A DNA stretch of 64,000 nt, from NCBI RefSeq assembly GCF_003020125.1, contig NZ_PYFW01000008.1, positions 186,001 through 250,000 of the forward strand, written 5' to 3'. The translations under genes and the position numbers were made by a program. This DNA is from Bradyrhizobium sp. MOS003 (GTDB lineage: Bacteria > Pseudomonadota > Alphaproteobacteria > Rhizobiales > Xanthobacteraceae). Below, piece after piece: positions 32,550-41,138 of the stretch. Every line of letters begins with the position of its first letter. The first letter of the stretch is position 1. The notes under the pieces were generated by a model. It was not told where the DNA came from. It saw only the letters and a program-made list of their open reading frames with translations, and made no database searches.

Positions 32550-33773
32550 ATGAAGACGACGTCGATTGCATCATTGCTGCTGAGCACCGCGCTCTCCTTC
32601 GCCGTGACGGGCGTCGCATCCGCGCAGGACAAGACCGTGAAGATCGGCGCGTTGTCCGATCAGTCCGGCCTCTACGCCGATCTCGGCGGTCCCGGCTCGA
32701 CGCTCGCCGCACAGATGGCCGTTGAGGATTCCGGCCTGGCTGCGAAGGGCTGGAAGATCGACATCATTTCGGGCGATCACCAGAACAAGCCCGACATCGG
32801 CACCGCGATCGCGCGGCAATGGTTCGACGTCGACAAGGTCGACATCATCGTCGACGTGCCGAATTCCGGCGTGGCGCTTGCCGTCAACAACGTCGTCAAG
32901 GAAAAGAACGGCGTCTACATCAATTCGGGCGCGGCGACCTCCGACCTCACCAACGCGCAGTGCTCGCCCAACACCGTGCACTGGACCTACGACACCTACA
33001 TGCTGGCCCACACCACCGGCCAGGCGCTGGTGAAGGCGGGCGGCGACAGCTGGTTCTTCCTGACCGCCGACTACGCCTTCGGTGCTGCGCTCGAGCGCGA
33101 CACCAGCGCGGTCGTCACCGCCAACGGCGGCAAGGTGATCGGCGGCGTCAAGCATCCGCTGAACACGCCGGACTTCTCGTCCTTCCTGCTCCAGGCGCAG
33201 TCATCCAAGGCAAAGATCATCGGTCTTGCCAATGCTGGCGGCGACACCACCAACACGATCAAGCAGGCAGCCGAATTCGGCATCGGCAAGGGCGGCCAGA
33301 AGCTCGCGGCGCTGCTGCTCTTCCTGACCGACGTCAAGGCGATCGGCCTGGAGACGGCGCAGGGCCTCAACTTCACCGAGACGTTCTACTGGGACATGAA
33401 CGACCAGACCCGGGCGTTCTCGAAGCGTTTCGGCGAGAAGATGAAGAACGGCGCGATGCCGACCATGGTGCAGGCCGGCGTCTATGCGGGCGTGCGTCAC
33501 TATCTCAAGGCGCTCGATGCGCTCGGCGGCAATCCTCATGACGGCGTCAAGGTCGTCGAGAAGATGAAGTCGATGCCGACGGAGGATGAGCTGTTCGGCA
33601 AGGGCGAGATCCAGCCCAACGGCCGCACCATCCACAACGCCTATCTGTTCGAGGTGAAGAAGCCCTCCGAATCCAAGGGGCCGTGGGACTTCTACAAGCT
33701 GGTCGGCACGGTGCCGGGCGACCAGGCTTTCACGCCGCTGTCCGAGAGCAAGTGTGCGCTCTTGAAGAAATAG
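32550..33773 (+). CDS. Periplasmic substrate-binding protein of the liv operon
   Basis: A 407-residue type I (Venus-flytrap) binding protein. The first 25 residues (MKTTSIASLLLSTALSFAVTGVASAQ) are a signal peptide, cleaved after ASA. The mature start KTVKIGALSDQSGLYADLGGPG is typical of the amide/branched-chain family. It lies between livF and livH. Near the C-terminus is ESKCALLKK, with one cysteine. A close paralogue, encoded at 47005-48231, shares most of this sequence. A hairpin follows the gene, which may raise its expression above that of the permeases. Confidence 0.93.
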   Translation: MKTTSIASLLLSTALSFAVTGVASAQDKTVKIGALSDQSGLYADLGGPGSTLAAQMAVEDSGLAAKGWKIDIISGDHQNKPDIGTAIARQWFDVDKVDIIVDVPNSGVALAVNNVVKEKNGVYINSGAATSDLTNAQCSPNTVHWTYDTYMLAHTTGQALVKAGGDSWFFLTADYAFGAALERDTSAVVTANGGKVIGGVKHPLNTPDFSSFLLQAQSSKAKIIGLANAGGDTTNTIKQAAEFGIGKGGQKLAALLLFLTDVKAIGLETAQGLNFTETFYWDMNDQTRAFSKRFGEKMKNGAMPTMVQAGVYAGVRHYLKALDALGGNPHDGVKVVEKMKSMPTEDELFGKGEIQPNGRTIHNAYLFEVKKPSESKGPWDFYKLVGTVPGDQAFTPLSESKCALLKK

Positions 33774-33780
33774 GATAACA

Positions 33781-33807
33781 GCCCGCGGCGCCGTCAGGCC
33801 CGCGGGC
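33781..33807 (+). other. Hairpin between binding-protein and livH genes
   Basis: Arms GCCCGCGG (33781-33788) and CCGCGGGC (33800-33807) with an 11-base loop lie eight bases after the stop. No T-run follows. Such structures after binding-protein genes protect the upstream mRNA and reduce downstream expression in many ABC operons. Confidence 0.55.
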
Positions 33808-33845
33808 GACTTTCAGGGAACGCCGAAGGACCGGGTGCGGGATCG

Positions 33846-34709
33846 ATGCAGGCTCTATACGCTCAGCTACTGGTTGGACTGATCAACGGCTCGTTCTACG
33901 CGCTGCTCAGTCTCGGGCTTGCCGTGATTTTCGGCATGCTCAACATCATCAATTTCGCCCATGGCGCGCTCTACATGATGGGCGCCTTCGTTGCCTATTT
34001 CCTCTTGAACCTCGGCGGCATCAACTATTGGTGGGCGTTGCTGCTTGCGCCCATTATCGTCGGCATCTTCGGCATGATTCTTGAGCGGACCATGCTGCAA
34101 TGGCTGACAGGGCTCGACCATCTCTACGGCCTGCTCCTGACCTTCGGCATCGCGCTGATCGTGCAGGGCGTATTCCAGAACTATTTCGGCTCCTCCGGCC
34201 TGCCTTACGCCATTCCGGATCAGCTCAAAGGCGGCATGAATCTCGGTTTCATGTTCCTGCCGATCTACCGCGGCTGGGTCGTCATCTTCTCGTTGGTGGT
34301 GTGCATCGCAACCTGGTTCCTGATCGAGAAGACGCGGCTCGGCGCCTACTTGCGCGCCGCCACCGAAAATCCGACGCTGGTCCGCGCTTTCGGCGTCAAC
34401 GTGCCGCGCATGATCACGCTCACTTACGGTCTCGGCGTCGGCCTTGCCGCGCTTGCGGGCGTGCTCTCGGCGCCGATCAACCAGGTGCGGCCGCTGATGG
34501 GCGCCGATCTCATCATCGTGGTGTTCGCGGTGGTCGTGATCGGCGGCATGGGATCGATCATGGGCTCCATCATCACCGGCTTCGCGCTCGGGGTGATCGA
34601 GGGACTGACCAAGTACTTCTACCCCGAGGCCTCCAACACCGTCGTGTTCGTGCTGATGGTGCTGGTGCTCTTGGTGAAGCCAACGGGATTGACGGGAAGG
34701 GCAGCCTGA
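33846..34709 (+). CDS. livH: Branched-chain amino acid-type ABC permease LivH
   Basis: A 287-residue permease with about eight helices. The opening LYAQLLVGLINGSFYALLSLGLAVIFGMLNIINFAHGALYMMGAF is nearly a consensus LivH start. The cytoplasmic loop TRLGAYLRAATENPTLVRAFGVNV contacts the ATPases. It begins 72 bases after the binding-protein stop and ends one base before livM. It pairs with LivM to form the channel. Confidence 0.95.
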   Translation: MQALYAQLLVGLINGSFYALLSLGLAVIFGMLNIINFAHGALYMMGAFVAYFLLNLGGINYWWALLLAPIIVGIFGMILERTMLQWLTGLDHLYGLLLTFGIALIVQGVFQNYFGSSGLPYAIPDQLKGGMNLGFMFLPIYRGWVVIFSLVVCIATWFLIEKTRLGAYLRAATENPTLVRAFGVNVPRMITLTYGLGVGLAALAGVLSAPINQVRPLMGADLIIVVFAVVVIGGMGSIMGSIITGFALGVIEGLTKYFYPEASNTVVFVLMVLVLLVKPTGLTGRAA

Positions 34710-34710
34710 T

Positions 34711-35679
34711 ATGACAACCCTGACGGACGACACGCTGCCGGTGACCCCTCGCGCAATGCGCGACGAGATGATCGCTTTCGTATTGATGGCGCTGCTGCTG
34801 GCGTCGGTGCCATTCACGGGCGTCTACCCGTTCTTCGTGATGCAGGCGCTGTGCTTTGCGCTGCTCGCCTGTGCCTTCAATCTGCTGATCGGCTATGGCG
34901 GCCTGTTGTCGTTCGGACACGCCATGTTCCTAGGGACGGCAGGCTATTGCTGCGCGCATGCGCTGAAAGTGTGGGCGTTGCCGCCCGAGCTCGGCATCCT
35001 CGTCGGCATCGCCGCGGCTTTCGTACTCTCGCTGATCACCGGCTACATCTCGATCCGCCGCCAGGGCATTTATTTCTCGATGATCACGCTGGCGCTGTCG
35101 CAGCTGTTGTACTTCATCTACCTCCAGGCTCCGTTCACCCACGGTGAGGACGGCATCCAGGGCATCCCGCAGGGACGCATGTTCGGCGTCTTCGATCTGT
35201 CCAAGCCCACGGTGCTCTATTACGTCGTGCTGGTCGGGTTTCTCGCCGGCTTCCTGCTGATCTTCCGCATCATCAATTCGCCGTTCGGCGAGGTGCTGAA
35301 GGCGATCCGCGAGAACGAGCCGCGCGCGATTTCGCTCGGCTACCGGACCGACCAGTACAAGTTCCTGGCTTTCGTGCTGTCGGGAACGCTGGCCGGTTTT
35401 GCCGGAGCGCTGAAGGTGTTCGTGGCGCAGAACGCCTCGCTCACCGACGTCCATTGGTCGATGTCGGGCGAGGTCGTGCTGATGACGCTGGTCGGCGGCC
35501 TGGGAACCATCTTTGGCCCCGTGGTCGGTGCCTTCGCGATCATCGCAATGCAGCAATACCTCGCCGGCTTCGGCCAGTGGGTGACGGTGATCCAGGGCTC
35601 GATCTTCGTGGTCTGCGTGCTCACCTTCCGCCGCGGCGTTATCGGCGAAATCGCGCATTACTTCCGGCGATCGCTCTAA
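34711..35679 (+). CDS. livM: Branched-chain amino acid-type ABC permease LivM
   Basis: A 322-residue permease with about nine helices. LIGYGGLLSFGHAMFLGTAGYCCAH is the LivM hallmark. The coupling loop reads SPFGEVLKAIRENEPRAISLGY, and GGLGTIFGPVVGAF precedes the final helices. It starts one base after livH ends and closes the operon. The 156 bases to the next gene hold no further gene or clear terminator. Confidence 0.95.
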   Translation: MTTLTDDTLPVTPRAMRDEMIAFVLMALLLASVPFTGVYPFFVMQALCFALLACAFNLLIGYGGLLSFGHAMFLGTAGYCCAHALKVWALPPELGILVGIAAAFVLSLITGYISIRRQGIYFSMITLALSQLLYFIYLQAPFTHGEDGIQGIPQGRMFGVFDLSKPTVLYYVVLVGFLAGFLLIFRIINSPFGEVLKAIRENEPRAISLGYRTDQYKFLAFVLSGTLAGFAGALKVFVAQNASLTDVHWSMSGEVVLMTLVGGLGTIFGPVVGAFAIIAMQQYLAGFGQWVTVIQGSIFVVCVLTFRRGVIGEIAHYFRRSL

Positions 35680-35835
35680 CTATCTGATTTGGAAGCGGTT
35701 TGCCGGTCGTCTGAAAGCGGTGGATGACCCGGCTCCGCGGGCGTGAGATGACACGCGCGCGGATCGAAAATGGTCTATGACAGTTTCATGACGGCCTGAC
35801 AGGGCCGGGCCTTTTCCAATCGGTAGCCTACCCCC

Positions 35836-36480
35836 ATGATGCGATGGTTTCGTGCATTCCTGCCCAAGGAAGAACGGTTCTTCGACCTGTTCGACCGGCA
35901 TGCCCAGACGGTGATCCAGGGCTCCATCGCGCTCCAGGGCATGCTGAAGGGGGGCGAGGAGACGCCGGTCTATTGCCAGCGCGTCAACCAGTTCGAGAAT
36001 GATGCCGACAACATCACCCGAGAGGTGCTGACCGCGGTGCGCCGCACCTTCATCACCCCGTTCGACCGCGGCGACATCAAGAACCTGATCACGTCGTTGG
36101 ACGACGCCATCGACCAGATGCAGCAGACGGCCAAGGCGGTGATGCTGTTCGAGGTCCGCACCTTCGAGCCGCCGATGCGCGAGATCGGCGGGCTTCTGAT
36201 CGAATGCGCCAATCTGGTCGGCCGCGCGCTGCCGCTGATGCAATCGATCGGTCCGAACGTCGCCATGCTGACCGCGATCACGGAGGAGCTCGGCAAGCTC
36301 GAGGGCCGCGTCGACGATCTCCACGACATCGGCCTGAAGGAGCTGTTTCTCAAGCACCGCGACGGCAATGCGATGGACTTCATCGTCGGCGTCGAGATCT
36401 ACGACCACCTCGAGAAGGTGGCCGATCGCTTCGACGACGTCGCGAACGAGATCAACAGCATCGTCATCGAGCAAGTATAG
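35836..36480 (+). CDS. DUF47 (PhoU-like) accessory protein of the phosphate transporter
   Basis: A 214-residue all-helical protein related to PhoU. The segment FFDLFDRHAQTVIQGSIALQGMLKGG, then VNQFENDADNITREVLTAVRRTFITPFDRGDIKNLITSLDDAIDQMQ, is diagnostic, with the ExxxD-type metal-binding repeats of the family. It is cytoplasmic. It lies 12 bases upstream of pit, and the pair is conserved in many bacteria; it probably regulates or assists the transporter. No Pho box could be identified upstream by eye. Confidence 0.93.
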   Translation: MMRWFRAFLPKEERFFDLFDRHAQTVIQGSIALQGMLKGGEETPVYCQRVNQFENDADNITREVLTAVRRTFITPFDRGDIKNLITSLDDAIDQMQQTAKAVMLFEVRTFEPPMREIGGLLIECANLVGRALPLMQSIGPNVAMLTAITEELGKLEGRVDDLHDIGLKELFLKHRDGNAMDFIVGVEIYDHLEKVADRFDDVANEINSIVIEQV

Positions 36481-36492
36481 GGCAGGGCCGCT

Positions 36493-37500
36493 GTGGATGC
36501 CGCGTTGGGTCTTCCCGTCCTGGTCGGACTGATCGCCGTCGCGCTGCTGTTCGACTTCCTGAACGGCCTGCACGACGCGGCCAATTCGATCGCGACCATC
36601 GTTTCGACCCGCGTTTTGCGGCCGCAATTCGCGGTATTCTGGGCCGCGTTCTTCAATTTCGTCGCCTTCATGGTGTTCGGGCTGCACGTCGCCCAGACCA
36701 TCGGCACCGGCATCATCGATCCCGCGATCGTCGATGCCCAGGTGATCTTCGCAGCCCTGGTCGGCGCCATCGTCTGGAACCTCGTGACCTGGGCGCTCGG
36801 CATCCCATCGTCCTCGTCTCACGCCTTGATCGGCGGCTTGTTTGGTGCCGGCGTGGCCAAAGCCGGCCTTTCGGCGGCGGTCTGGAGCGGATTGTCCAAG
36901 ACGGTGATCGCAATCGTGCTGTCTCCGCTGGTCGGCTTCCTGCTCGCGATGGTGCTGGTGGCGATCGTGTCCTGGGCCTCGGTGCGCTCAACGCCCTTCG
37001 CGGTGGATCGCGCCTTCCGGATCCTGCAATTCGCGTCCGCCTCGCTCTATTCGCTCGGCCATGGCGGCAACGACGCGCAGAAGACCATGGGCATCATCGC
37101 GGTGCTGCTCTATTCGCAGGGCCATCTCGGCAGCGAGTTCTCGGTGCCGTTCTGGGTGGTGCTGTCCTGCCAGGCAGCGATGGCGATGGGCACGCTGATG
37201 GGCGGCTGGCGCATCGTCCGCACCATGGGCCTGCGCATCACCAAGCTGACCCCGATGCAGGGCTTTTGCGCCGAGACCGGCGGAGCGGCGACGCTGTTCA
37301 TGGCGACCTATCTCGGGGTTCCCGTCTCGACCACCCACACCATCACCGGCGCCATCGTCGGCGTGGGCGCCGCCCGGCGCCTCTCGGCGGTGCGCTGGAA
37401 TGTCGCCAGCTCGATCGTCTATGCCTGGGTCATCACGATGCCGGCCTCGGCCATCGTGGCGGCGCTGACCTGGTGGGCGGTCAAGCTCTTCGTCAGGTAA
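36493..37500 (+). CDS. pit: Low-affinity inorganic phosphate transporter Pit
   Basis: A 335-residue PiT-family symporter with about ten helices. Both signature repeats are present: DFLNGLHDAANSIATIVSTRVL near residue 20 and SLGHGGNDAQKTMGII in the second half. SSSHALIGGLFGAG and VSTTHTITGAIVG are the conserved re-entrant segments. It imports metal-phosphate with protons. The start is GTG 36493, 12 bases after the DUF47 stop. Its 3' end overlaps the convergent sugE gene by eight bases. Confidence 0.94.
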   Translation: MDAALGLPVLVGLIAVALLFDFLNGLHDAANSIATIVSTRVLRPQFAVFWAAFFNFVAFMVFGLHVAQTIGTGIIDPAIVDAQVIFAALVGAIVWNLVTWALGIPSSSSHALIGGLFGAGVAKAGLSAAVWSGLSKTVIAIVLSPLVGFLLAMVLVAIVSWASVRSTPFAVDRAFRILQFASASLYSLGHGGNDAQKTMGIIAVLLYSQGHLGSEFSVPFWVVLSCQAAMAMGTLMGGWRIVRTMGLRITKLTPMQGFCAETGGAATLFMATYLGVPVSTTHTITGAIVGVGAARRLSAVRWNVASSIVYAWVITMPASAIVAALTWWAVKLFVR

Positions 37501-37807
37501 CCAGCTTCAGCCCGACGATCCCGGCGACGATCAGCCCGATGCTGGCGAGGCGGAGGGCGGTGGCCGGCTCGCCGAACAGGATGATGCCCAGCGTTGCGGT
37601 GCCGACCGCGCCGATGCCGGTCCACACCGCATAGGCGGTTCCAACGGGCAGGGATTTGAGCGCAAATCCGAGCAAGATGACGCTGCCGGCCATGGCCGCG
37701 AGCGTGACGACGGACGGAACGAGCCTGGTAAAGCCCTCGGTGTATTTCAGGCCGATCGCCCAGGTGATCTCGAGAAGGCCCGCAACGAACAGGATGCTCC
37801 AGGCCAT
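37493..37807 (-). CDS. sugE: Small multidrug-resistance protein SugE (guanidinium exporter type)
   Basis: A 104-residue SMR protein with four helices. MAWSILFVAGLLEITWAIGLKYTEG contains the conserved Glu13 that carries the substrate/proton, and the SugE-type WAIGLK. The second half ends FGEPATALRLASIGLIVAGIVGLKLV. SugE/Gdx members export guanidinium with proton antiport. ATG 37807 follows GGAGGG at five bases; the 41-codon upstream extension is rejected. A two-hairpin element resembling the guanidine-II riboswitch lies in its leader, which supports the guanidinium role over general drug efflux. Confidence 0.93.
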   Translation of the reverse strand: MAWSILFVAGLLEITWAIGLKYTEGFTRLVPSVVTLAAMAGSVILLGFALKSLPVGTAYAVWTGIGAVGTATLGIILFGEPATALRLASIGLIVAGIVGLKLVT

Positions 37808-37812
37808 GACGA

Positions 37813-37878
37813 CCCTCCATTCAAGGCAGGGGCGTCCCCGCGGCTGACATGCTGATGGGCGGGGAGGCCGTCCTCCCC
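37813..37878 (-). promoter_or_regulatory. Putative guanidine-II (mini-ykkC) riboswitch of sugE
   Basis: On the minus strand, hairpin 1 is GGGGAGG-ACGG-CCTCCCC (37878-37861), a 7-bp stem with the ACGR tetraloop. After 19 bases, hairpin 2 is GCGGGG-ACGC-CCCTGC (37841-37826), a 6-bp stem with one GU pair; its loop departs from ACGR in the last base. The GGAGGG ribosome site (37818-37813) and the sugE ATG follow 7 and 18 bases later. Mini-ykkC RNAs consist of two such ACGR hairpins before sugE genes; guanidine binding exposes the ribosome site. Confidence 0.68.
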
Positions 37879-37981
37879 CCGAGGCCAGTAGGGCCAAGGC
37901 CGATATGGGGCTGGCTGGAATGCTCCGCAATCACCAGATGAGGCTTGATAAGGCCCGTTTTCCCTGCCACACGCTGCCGCC

Positions 37982-39604
37982 ATGTCCGACATCGCCACCA
38001 CCACCGCCGAATCGCCGGCCCGTTCGCCGCTTGCCGCCGAAGTGGCGCGGCGGCGCACGTTTGCGATCATCTCCCATCCCGACGCCGGCAAGACCACGCT
38101 GACCGAAAAGCTGCTGCTGTTCGGCGGCGCCATCAACCTCGCCGGCCAGGTCAAGGCCAAGGGTGAGCGGCGTAACACACGGTCGGACTGGATGAAGATC
38201 GAGCGCGAGCGCGGCATCTCGGTCGTGACCTCGGTGATGACCTTCGAATTCGAAGGCCTCGTGTTCAACCTCTTGGACACGCCGGGCCACGAGGACTTTT
38301 CGGAGGACACCTATCGCACGCTCACGGCGGTCGATTCCGCCGTCATGGTGATCGACGCCGCCAAGGGCATCGAGGCGCGCACCCGAAAGCTGTTCGAGGT
38401 GTGTCGTCTTCGGGATATCCCGATCATCACCTTCATCAACAAGATGGACCGCGAGAGCCGCGACGTGTTCGAGCTGCTCGACGAGATCGAGAAGACGCTG
38501 GCGCTCGATACCACGCCGATGACATGGCCGGTCGGTCGCGGCCGCGACTTCCTCGGCACCTACGACGTCGTCAACGGCGGCGTGCGCCTGCTCGAAGGTG
38601 GCGGCGCCAAGACCGGCGCGGCTCAGCAGATCGAGATCGAGGAACTCGCCAAGCTCAACGCCAATCTCGACGTCTCCGCGGTCAAGGACGAGCTTGAGCT
38701 CGTCACCGCGGCGTCGAAACCGTTCGAGCTCGATGCGTTCCGTGAGGGCCATCTGACGCCGGTCTATTTCGGCAGCGCGTTGCGCAATTTCGGCGTCGGC
38801 GACCTCTTGGAAGGCCTCGGCAAGTTCGCGCCGGAGCCGCGCGCGCAGGACAGCGACCAGCGCAGGGTCGAGGCCACCGATCCGCGCATGAGCGCCTTCG
38901 TGTTCAAGATCCAGGCCAACATGGATCCGAACCACCGCGACCGCATCGCGTTCGCGCGCCTCTGCTCGGGCAAGCTCAGCCGCGGCATGAAGGCCAAGCT
39001 GGTGCGCACCGGCAAGAGCATGCCGCTGTCGAGCCCGCAATTCTTCTTCGCGCAGGACCGTTCGGTCGCGGACGAAGCCTTCGCCGGCGACGTGGTCGGC
39101 ATTCCCAATCACGGCACGCTGCGCATCGGCGACACGCTGACCGAGGGTGAGGATTTCAACTTCGTGGGCGTGCCGAGCTTCGCGCCGGAAATCGTCCGCC
39201 GCGTCCGCCTCACCGACGCGATGAAGGCCAAGAAGCTGAAGGAAGCGCTGCAGCAGATGTCGGAGGAGGGTGTGGTGCAGGTGTTCCGTCCGCGCGACGG
39301 TGCGCCTGCGCTGGTCGGTGTCGTCGGCGCACTCCAGCTCGACGTGCTCAAGGCGCGGCTGGAGGCGGAGTATTCGCTGCCGGTCGAGTTCGAGGTCAGC
39401 GAATTCCAGCTGGCGCGCTGGGTCTCCTCGGACGATCGCAAGAAGCTCGACACCTTCATCGCCGCCAACACCTCCAGCATCGCCGACGACGTCGACGGCG
39501 ATCCCGTCTATCTCGCCCGGAACGAATTCTATCTCGGCTACACCAAGGAGCGCGCCGAGGGCATCGAGTTCACCAACGTCAAGGACGTCAAGAAGAAGGG
39601 GTAG
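37982..39604 (+). CDS. prfC: Peptide chain release factor 3
   Basis: A 540-residue translational GTPase that recycles RF1/RF2 from ribosomes. G motifs are SHPDAGKTTLTEKLLL, RGISVVTSVMTF, DTPGHEDFSEDTYR and NKMDRESRD. The spacing and the length (about 525-540) identify RF3, not EF-G or LepA. The C-terminal domain has EEGVVQVFRPRDG and WVSSDD. ATG 37982 begins a short unstructured leader of about 20 residues. It is divergent from sugE; the intervening 174 bases hold the sugE riboswitch and both promoters. Confidence 0.97.
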   Translation: MSDIATTTAESPARSPLAAEVARRRTFAIISHPDAGKTTLTEKLLLFGGAINLAGQVKAKGERRNTRSDWMKIERERGISVVTSVMTFEFEGLVFNLLDTPGHEDFSEDTYRTLTAVDSAVMVIDAAKGIEARTRKLFEVCRLRDIPIITFINKMDRESRDVFELLDEIEKTLALDTTPMTWPVGRGRDFLGTYDVVNGGVRLLEGGGAKTGAAQQIEIEELAKLNANLDVSAVKDELELVTAASKPFELDAFREGHLTPVYFGSALRNFGVGDLLEGLGKFAPEPRAQDSDQRRVEATDPRMSAFVFKIQANMDPNHRDRIAFARLCSGKLSRGMKAKLVRTGKSMPLSSPQFFFAQDRSVADEAFAGDVVGIPNHGTLRIGDTLTEGEDFNFVGVPSFAPEIVRRVRLTDAMKAKKLKEALQQMSEEGVVQVFRPRDGAPALVGVVGALQLDVLKARLEAEYSLPVEFEVSEFQLARWVSSDDRKKLDTFIAANTSSIADDVDGDPVYLARNEFYLGYTKERAEGIEFTNVKDVKKKG

Positions 39605-39704
39605 AGCGCCCCAGCCAATTGCACGCGAGCATGTGAACGCGCGCCGGCTTGACGCGTTCAAGGACGGTGCCACGTTTGTCCAAGTGGCATCGCGAGTTCG
39701 CATC

Positions 39705-40283
39705 ATGTGGCGCAGCATCTTCATTCTTCTCTTGCTGGCGATATCGATCGCTGCGGCCGACGCGCGGCGCCGCCAGATCAATCCGATCCCGTTCGCGCAC
39801 GAGCCGTGCAGTGTGCTCGACGGTCGGCCCTGCACGCCGTCCTATTGCAGCCCGCTCGAACCCGGTCCCTGCATTCCCGAGATCGACTATCCCTACGGCC
39901 AGAATCTCCAGCTCACCATCGAGAGCGTTCCTTCAAAGGCCGACCGCGCCAAATATCAAAAGCCCGATCACGATCTCGACACGATCGGCGACCTCTTCGC
40001 CGAGTTGCGAAGCTGCTGGTCGCCGCCATCGGATAGTGCGCGCGCGGGCATGCAGATGTCGGTGCGTTTCAGCTTCAACAGGGCCGGTGGCCTGATCGGC
40101 CCGCCGCGCCTCACATTCGCGACCCCAGGCGCTCCGGCCGACACCCGTACGACATATCTGAAGGCGATTAACGCGTCGCTGAACGCCTGCCTGCCGCTGA
40201 AATTCACCGGCGGACTCGCCGGCGCCCTGGCCGGGCGGCCGATCGCGATCCGCTATGTCGACAATCGTGAGCTGGGAAAATAG
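39705..40283 (+). CDS. Secreted protein of unknown function
   Basis: A 192-residue protein with an N-terminal signal peptide (MWRSIFILLLLAISIAAADA). The mature part has a cysteine-rich start (EPCSVLDGRPCTPSYCSPLEPGPC) that probably forms disulfides. The C-terminal half (MQMSVRFSFNRAGGLIGPPRLTF ... INASLNACLPLKF) resembles the TonB C-terminal-like fold seen in small periplasmic proteins of Bradyrhizobium. Function unknown. ATG 39705 places the signal peptide correctly; the long upstream open frame overlaps prfC and is a shadow. Confidence 0.7.
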   Translation: MWRSIFILLLLAISIAAADARRRQINPIPFAHEPCSVLDGRPCTPSYCSPLEPGPCIPEIDYPYGQNLQLTIESVPSKADRAKYQKPDHDLDTIGDLFAELRSCWSPPSDSARAGMQMSVRFSFNRAGGLIGPPRLTFATPGAPADTRTTYLKAINASLNACLPLKFTGGLAGALAGRPIAIRYVDNRELGK

Positions 40284-40289
40284 CTCTAT

Positions 40290-40412
40290 CCCCTCATCCT
40301 GAGGAGCGCGTTCGTCACGCGCGTCTCGAAGGATGAAAGGCCCCCGCTGTTGCCGCAGCCGGGCCTGCATGGTTCGAGACGCGCGCAAGGGCGCGCTCCT
40401 CACCATGAGGGG
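40290..40412. repeat. Dispersed intergenic repeat, family B copy 3
   Basis: The outer ends are inverted: CCCCTCATCCTGAGGAGCGC at the left, and GGCGCGCTCCTCACCATGAGG at the right. Inside are GCGTCTCGAAGGATGA and ATGGTTCGAGACGCGCGC, themselves inverted copies. It shares ATGGTTCGAGACGC and CTCCTCACCATGAGG with the copy at 15838. Confidence 0.8.
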
Positions 40413-40480
40413 TGAGAGTTGCGACCGCCGGGCAATCGATGATACGCCATTGGTGGGGGCTGCTTTGCGGGGAGGATGTC

Positions 40481-41065
40481 GTGGGTCTGCTGGTCATGAT
40501 CCTGGGGCTTGCGCTGTTTTTTGCGGCCCATGTGTTCACCACCAAACGTGAGGCGCGCGCGCAGGCGATCGCGAGGCTGGGTGAGGGGACCTACAAGATC
40601 CTCTATGCCATGGTCTCGCTCGCGGGTCTCGCGCTGATCATCTGGGGCTTTGCGCATTACCGTGCGACGGGATGGATCGACGTCTGGTATCCGCCGAAGG
40701 CGATGAAGCACATCACGCTCGCGCTGATGCTGCCTGCGGTCATTTTGGTGGTCGCCTCCTATCTCCGCGGCCGCATCTACGCGACACTGAAGCACCCCAT
40801 GCTGGCCGGTATCAAGCTGTGGGGGGCGGCGCATCTTTTGGCCAACGGCGACCTCGGCTCCATCATCCTGTTCGGCTCGTTCCTGGGCTGGGCTGTCTAT
40901 GACCGCATTTCGCTTAAAGCTCGCACCGACGCCGGTGGCCCGCCGATTCCGGTGGGCGGCGTCAGCAACGATCTGATTGCGGTCGCCGTCGGTGTCGTCG
41001 CCTATCTCGCTCTGGCCTTTGCGTTCCATCCGGTCGTGATCGGCGTCCCCGTGATCGGGGTCTAG
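40481..41065 (+). CDS. NnrU-family membrane protein
   Basis: A 194-residue inner-membrane protein with six hydrophobic helices. LVMILGLALFFAAHVFTTKREARAQAIARLGEGTYKILYAMVSLAGL is the standard NnrU start, and TLKHPMLAGIKLWGAAHLLANGDLGSIILFG is its central conserved segment with histidines. NnrU genes accompany nitric-oxide reduction in denitrifiers, but many occur alone, as here. GTG 40481 follows GGGAGGA; the 23 upstream in-frame codons overlap the family B repeat and are rejected. Confidence 0.9.
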   Translation: MGLLVMILGLALFFAAHVFTTKREARAQAIARLGEGTYKILYAMVSLAGLALIIWGFAHYRATGWIDVWYPPKAMKHITLALMLPAVILVVASYLRGRIYATLKHPMLAGIKLWGAAHLLANGDLGSIILFGSFLGWAVYDRISLKARTDAGGPPIPVGGVSNDLIAVAVGVVAYLALAFAFHPVVIGVPVIGV

Positions 41066-41138
41066 CCGGTCGGCACAAGACGAAACCCCGATGTCCATGT
41101 GTGGAAGCCGATAAGAGCAACAAGCAGAGGGCCCTTCG

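Noticed and set aside
33774..33845. An intrinsic terminator after the liv binding-protein gene.
   Set aside because: The hairpin is good but no U-run follows, and livH continues the operon; listed only as an intercistronic hairpin.
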